A stretch of DNA of 64,000 nucleotides. Source: Cupriavidus pauculus (lineage in GTDB: Bacteria; Pseudomonadota; Gammaproteobacteria; Burkholderiales; Burkholderiaceae). The stretch is taken from the NCBI RefSeq assembly GCF_008693385.1, contig NZ_CP044067.1:1242501-1306500 (forward strand), written 5' to 3'. Of the stretch, positions 61,401-64,000 are shown piece after piece. How positions within the stretch are numbered: position 1 is the stretch's first letter; every line of letters begins with the position of its first letter. The position numbers and the translations under genes were made by a program. The notes under the pieces were generated by a model. The model saw only the letters and a list, made by a program, of their open reading frames with translations. It was not told the origin of the DNA and ran no database searches.

Positions 61401-64000
61401 GCCGGCGATGGTCATATCGCGGCCGGCGCTGCCGGTGATGGTGTCGCCCGACACGACCGAGCCGACGGCCACGCTGTCGCGCGTGCTCGATGTCGTTGTC
61501 GTTTCCTTCTTCGACATGAAGCCCGAGCTTTCGGTATGGGACCAGCTGTCGCTGCGATGTTGCTCGGTCGCCGTACCGATGGTCACGTCGCCGGTGGCAA
61601 CCAGCTTGACGGCGCCGTCCGTGCTCGACACGCCCGAGCCGAGGATCGCCACATTGCCAGTGCCGTCGGACTGCGCGGCAGCAATACCGTTGCCCTGCAG
61701 GATCTGATTGACAACGGCGGTCTGCCCCGCGCCAAGCGTGACATTGCCGCCCGCGTCGATGGTGGCGGCGCGGGTGCTTTCGTCGTACGCGGATTGCGTG
61801 AACTGGGAGGCCTTGTTGCTCATCGCACCGGCGGCCTGCGTGTGCGTGTCCATGGTAGCCGTTACGGTCGTGTTGCGGCCGGCCACCAGCGCGGCGTCGC
61901 CGCCGGCGTCGATGGACGAGCCCGTCAGCGTCGCATCACGTCCCGCCACCGCAGTCATGCTGCCGCCGGTCTTCACTGTGCTGCCGGCATTCACGGTGGT
62001 CTCTTCGCGCAGGTAGTCCTTCCCGCCATGCGCGGTCGCATCCTGCGTCGTGCCGAGTTGTACCGTCCCGATGTTCAGGTCTCGCCCCGCAGCCAGCATC
62101 GCGTTGTTGCCTGCGTCCACCGTACCGCCAGCGATCGTGATGTCGCGGCCGGCCAGCATGGCGACATTACCGGTACCTTCGATGGTGGCCACCGCGCCGA
62201 TGCCGGTGGCGCTTGCGCGGTTGCCGTTGGCCAGCGTCGTCGTGTTGGTGATCGTCTGCGACTGGTTGACGATGTCGCGGCCGGCGGCGACGACGACATC
62301 CTGGCCGCCGATGCGGCCGCCCAGGTTGCGGACGTCCTGCGTCGCTGACACGACGGTCGTGCCGCTGCTGCCGATGCTGCCCCGGTTGACGATGTCGGTA
62401 CCGACGATCTGCGTGGCAAGGTTGCCGACAATCGAGCCGCTGTTGTCCACGGTGCCGGACGCGTCGATGGAGACGGTATTGCCCGCGACCAATGCGCCGG
62501 TGCTGTTCAGGTCAAGGCCGTTGCCTTGGGCCAGATAGACCTTTGGCACGAGCACCGACTGGGTGGTGCCGTCCGGCAGCGTGACGTCCTGCGACACCAT
62601 CCATACCATGTCGGTGGTGAGCTGGCGCATCTGCTCGTCCGTGAGACCGACGCCCGGGGTCAGGTCGAAGGCCTTGGCATAGGTGACGCCGTTGTTCATC
62701 AGCGCCTTGTACTCCTCCAGCTGGTCCGTATAGCCCGTGAGGAAGGTCTTGCCCGTCAGTTGCGTAATCTGGTCGCGGACCAGTTTCTCTTCGTAGAAGC
62801 CGTCGCCGAGGCGCCTCTGGGTCTTCTGCGGATCGAGACCGAGCGCGCCCAGCATGTAGTCGCTCGAGATGAAGTTCGTGTACTGCGTGAAGCGCGGGTC
62901 CGTGGCGACAAGGTAGGTGTCGCCGGGGGCAGTGCGGAAGCGGTAGAGGCCGTTGGTGGGCAGCGTGAGGTTGGGGATGCCGCCTTGCGGCGTGCCCAGC
63001 GTCTGCACTACGCCCTTGACGGTGCTGGTCCCGACTGCGCCGGCCTGCCCTGCATTGCCCGTGGCACCGGCGGCCTGCGTACCGGTGGCACCGCCGCCGG
63101 AGACCGTCGCGCCCGTCACCGCGGCGCCGACGGTGTTCACCGAGGCCACGGTCACGTTCTGCGCCGTGGTCTGGACGTTCTGGTTCGCAGTGGCCACTGC
63201 GGCGAGCGCCGACGTCGTGGTGGGTGCCTGCGGCGCGCTCGGGTAGGCGACGACCTGCGTGTCCGAACTGCTGCCCGTGCGCTGGTGCCAGTAGTAGGTG
63301 GAGGTGTCCTGCGTCGTGACCGTTTGCTGGAGCACCGTGCCAACGTCCTGAATCGTCCCGTTCGCGGCCGCGCGGATCAGGTTGCCACCGGCCGCCATCG
63401 TCGACGACTGATTCAGGATATTGCCGTTGTTGCTATTGATGCGGATGCTGCCCGATGCCTGGATCTTCGCCGCGTCCGTCGCGCTGACGAGCTGGTCCGT
63501 CGCGGTCGTCGTCACCGTGGTACGGCTGATCTCGTTGTAGTCGTGACCGAAGTTAGCCTGTTTCACCTCGTCCGGGCGGATGTGCAGGTTCGGGTCCCAG
63601 TCGGGCCATAGCGTGATGCTGTAGGTCGTGCCGTTGTCTGTGATCGACTGGTAATACTGCGTGGGCCGCGTAGCGATCTCGCGCGTGCAGATGCCCGTGG
63701 TCTGGTCGCACGGGGAACTCGGCGTGGCGATCTGGTCGATGTACTCCTCGATGGGAGACTTCACGAACGACAGCGTCTTGTTCGTCGTGTCGAGGTTCTT
63801 GATATCGGCCTTGTCGACGGTCACCGTGATCGGGCCACGCAGCGCGTTGGTTTGTGGCGTGCTGACCTGCGCGCTCTGGGTGTTCCAGTTCCACTGGGGG
63901 AACGTCAGGCTGGTATGGATGGCCAGATCGATGCCCGAGAGTCCCGCCTGCCACAACGTCAGCGTCTGCGACGCGGTCTGCGTCGGCGTGCCGGCCGTGG
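58455..64000 (-). CDS. TpsA/CdiA-like hemagglutinin exoprotein with C-terminal toxin, 5' end outside window
   Basis: 1847 residues visible; the frame is still open at the right edge, so the signal peptide and TPS domain lie outside. The bulk is filamentous-hemagglutinin-type repeats: V-V-A-A-G-R-D-I-V-N, M-L-A-G-R-D-I-T-I-A-G-G, L-A-A-G-R-D-L-N-I. A pretoxin segment N-R-Q-L-H-P-D-E-K-A-L-A-K-R begins ~272 residues before the end. The final ~170 residues are the toxin candidate: C-G-A-G-Q-A-D-C, then a hydrophobic Gly-rich stretch (F-F-G-G-A-S-W-A-L-G-G-L, L-G-A-E-I-G-A-L-S-V). No nuclease motif is seen, and the hydrophobic content suggests membrane action. Exported by the TpsB at 52436. Confidence 0.9.
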   Translation of the reverse strand, partial: TAGTPTQTASQTLTLWQAGLSGIDLAIHTSLTFPQWNWNTQSAQVSTPQTNALRGPITVTVDKADIKNLDTTNKTLSFVKSPIEEYIDQIATPSSPCDQTTGICTREIATRPTQYYQSITDNGTTYSITLWPDWDPNLHIRPDEVKQANFGHDYNEISRTTVTTTATDQLVSATDAAKIQASGSIRINSNNGNILNQSSTMAAGGNLIRAAANGTIQDVGTVLQQTVTTQDTSTYYWHQRTGSSSDTQVVAYPSAPQAPTTTSALAAVATANQNVQTTAQNVTVASVNTVGAAVTGATVSGGGATGTQAAGATGNAGQAGAVGTSTVKGVVQTLGTPQGGIPNLTLPTNGLYRFRTAPGDTYLVATDPRFTQYTNFISSDYMLGALGLDPQKTQRRLGDGFYEEKLVRDQITQLTGKTFLTGYTDQLEEYKALMNNGVTYAKAFDLTPGVGLTDEQMRQLTTDMVWMVSQDVTLPDGTTQSVLVPKVYLAQGNGLDLNSTGALVAGNTVSIDASGTVDNSGSIVGNLATQIVGTDIVNRGSIGSSGTTVVSATQDVRNLGGRIGGQDVVVAAGRDIVNQSQTITNTTTLANGNRASATGIGAVATIEGTGNVAMLAGRDITIAGGTVDAGNNAMLAAGRDLNIGTVQLGTTQDATAHGGKDYLREETTVNAGSTVKTGGSMTAVAGRDATLTGSSIDAGGDAALVAGRNTTVTATMDTHTQAAGAMSNKASQFTQSAYDESTRAATIDAGGNVTLGAGQTAVVNQILQGNGIAAAQSDGTGNVAILGSGVSSTDGAVKLVATGDVTIGTATEQHRSDSWSHTESSGFMSKKETTTTSSTRDSVAVGSVVSGDTITGSAGRDMTIAGSTVAGTHDLSLEAGRNLTITTAESTSESQTYSHTKATGFGATGGGLSYGMRDQKDTTHDSSVTQTGSLVGSTDGSVSLKAGSTLQITGSQVIAAKDLTGVGADVIIEAAKGSEHHDETHEIKQTGFTLGVSGGAIGAAINAGQKINASTKSEDGRASALWGIAAGRDAYDAAAGAGAAYDALKAGEGPQGAAITLSFGTSQSKNTLTQDSTTHTGSNIQAGGTATFIATGVDADGNKTAGNLNIIGSDVSATKVGLGARGDVNIVSATDTYETHSTNKSSGGSIGVSYGAQGFGVSVSGQMSKGNSDTVGTTQVNSHVNGSESVTIVSGNDTNILGGVVSGGKVSADIGGNLNIASRQDTEVSHAEQKSMGGGLSISQGGAGGSFSASKGKADSNYANVTEQSGIRAGDDGFDINVKGNTDLKGAIIASTADEDKNKLTTGTLTWSDIENKSDYSGTSMGLTGGLTFGQKVIDKKSGQTAGYNTGGVSPFIPQSESGSQSGVSQAGIAAGTITITDQANQNRDVATLNRDLSNTNTTVGKGPDLDDVLSKQADMMAAAQAAGEAVGRTVGDIADAKRKEATDAQKAAQIAYDANPSEENRATLDQAKADVEGWKEGGAYRAALHAAGGAMIAALGGGNALAGATGAGLSSLAAEQLAALGKAVADSANTGNKDLDKAIGNLAANLAAGGIGAVAGGGSGAATAANADRFNRQLHPDEKALAKRMAENSGGLYTVEQIEAQMRLSSLVDMNGNVLESGNRDVIDAATSKPTDGSVEWTSLAGTTRIQEVQAKPDTAIMAYIQSQQKAILGDIPYEHRQDYSSVPRFTSSPGALPTSRCGAGQADCVAGVPPPYTDKEIQQRATDVANIASSLSTQTGRASAIAAAVGATNPTVAIPADAISLFFGGASWALGGLEQLARPDVGQYVGESVLGAEIGALSVKVPVAGPFLNEFGETIKGTVSMDEIKRQMNQLWRKIINGAEK

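Noticed and set aside
63954..63956. TTG at 63956 as the start of the exoprotein
   Set aside because: The frame remains open to the window edge and no signal peptide or TPS domain follows; the gene is simply cut by the window.

Overview
The window is GC-rich, densely packed bacterial chromosome from a betaproteobacterium of the Burkholderiaceae. A Cupriavidus-like organism fits best: it has two Bug-type (tripartite tricarboxylate) periplasmic receptors, a heavy-metal RND efflux operon, several LysR/GntR-controlled organic-acid gene sets, a PHB-depolymerase-like esterase and a Burkholderia-style two-partner secretion locus. Assignment to Cupriavidus is an inference from gene content and style; no rRNA or tRNA gene is present to anchor it.

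Layout. 1-10 kb: the 3' end of a nuclease-like gene, a small lipoprotein, a hybrid histidine kinase, a histidine phosphatase, an SDR, an MscS-type channel, a LuxR regulator and an exported alpha/beta hydrolase. 10.5-14.2 kb: a tandem array of GC-rich hairpins, then two translationally coupled lipoproteins (a di-heme DUF1111-type oxidoreductase and a glycosyl-hydrolase-like protein). 14.4-24 kb: AlkB, an SLC13/DASS carrier, then a divergent 5-oxoprolinase / LysR / D-glutamate-cyclase-like / MFS cluster that reads as one D-glutamate to 5-oxoproline to glutamate route. 24.8-30.2 kb: a GntR-controlled sugar-acid set (IlvD/Edd dehydratase, RraA-like protein, D-2-hydroxyacid dehydrogenase, Bug receptor) with a perfect 14-bp palindrome in the control region. 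30.3-34 kb: small stress or accessory proteins, including an exported protein built of DPYTDGAK repeats. 34-39.7 kb: a czcCBA-like metal efflux operon. 40-47.4 kb: a CitE-like lyase with a CoA transferase, then a four-gene operon (Bug receptor, ThDP enzyme, LysR, SDR). 47.6-50.9 kb: YigZ, ferredoxin, esterase, TauE and a monooxygenase-like protein.

51-64 kb is an accessory island, all on the minus strand and visibly richer in A+T between about 54 and 58.5 kb. It is a contact-dependent-inhibition-like two-partner secretion locus in the Burkholderia order (exoprotein, immunity-type genes, small gene, transporter). The exoprotein runs off the right edge. Between it and the intact TpsB transporter gene lies a stack of degraded cassettes: immunity-like genes, an orphan toxin tail, repeated remnants of one small membrane protein, three paralogues of a two-helix membrane protein, and three partial copies of the 5' end of the transporter gene. 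One partial copy matches the intact gene at 280 of 281 bases. I read this as a recombination fossil record of toxin/immunity replacement in which the 5' coding part of tpsB is the downstream homology arm. The left end of the island is fused to the last third of a heptosyltransferase gene (waaC-like).
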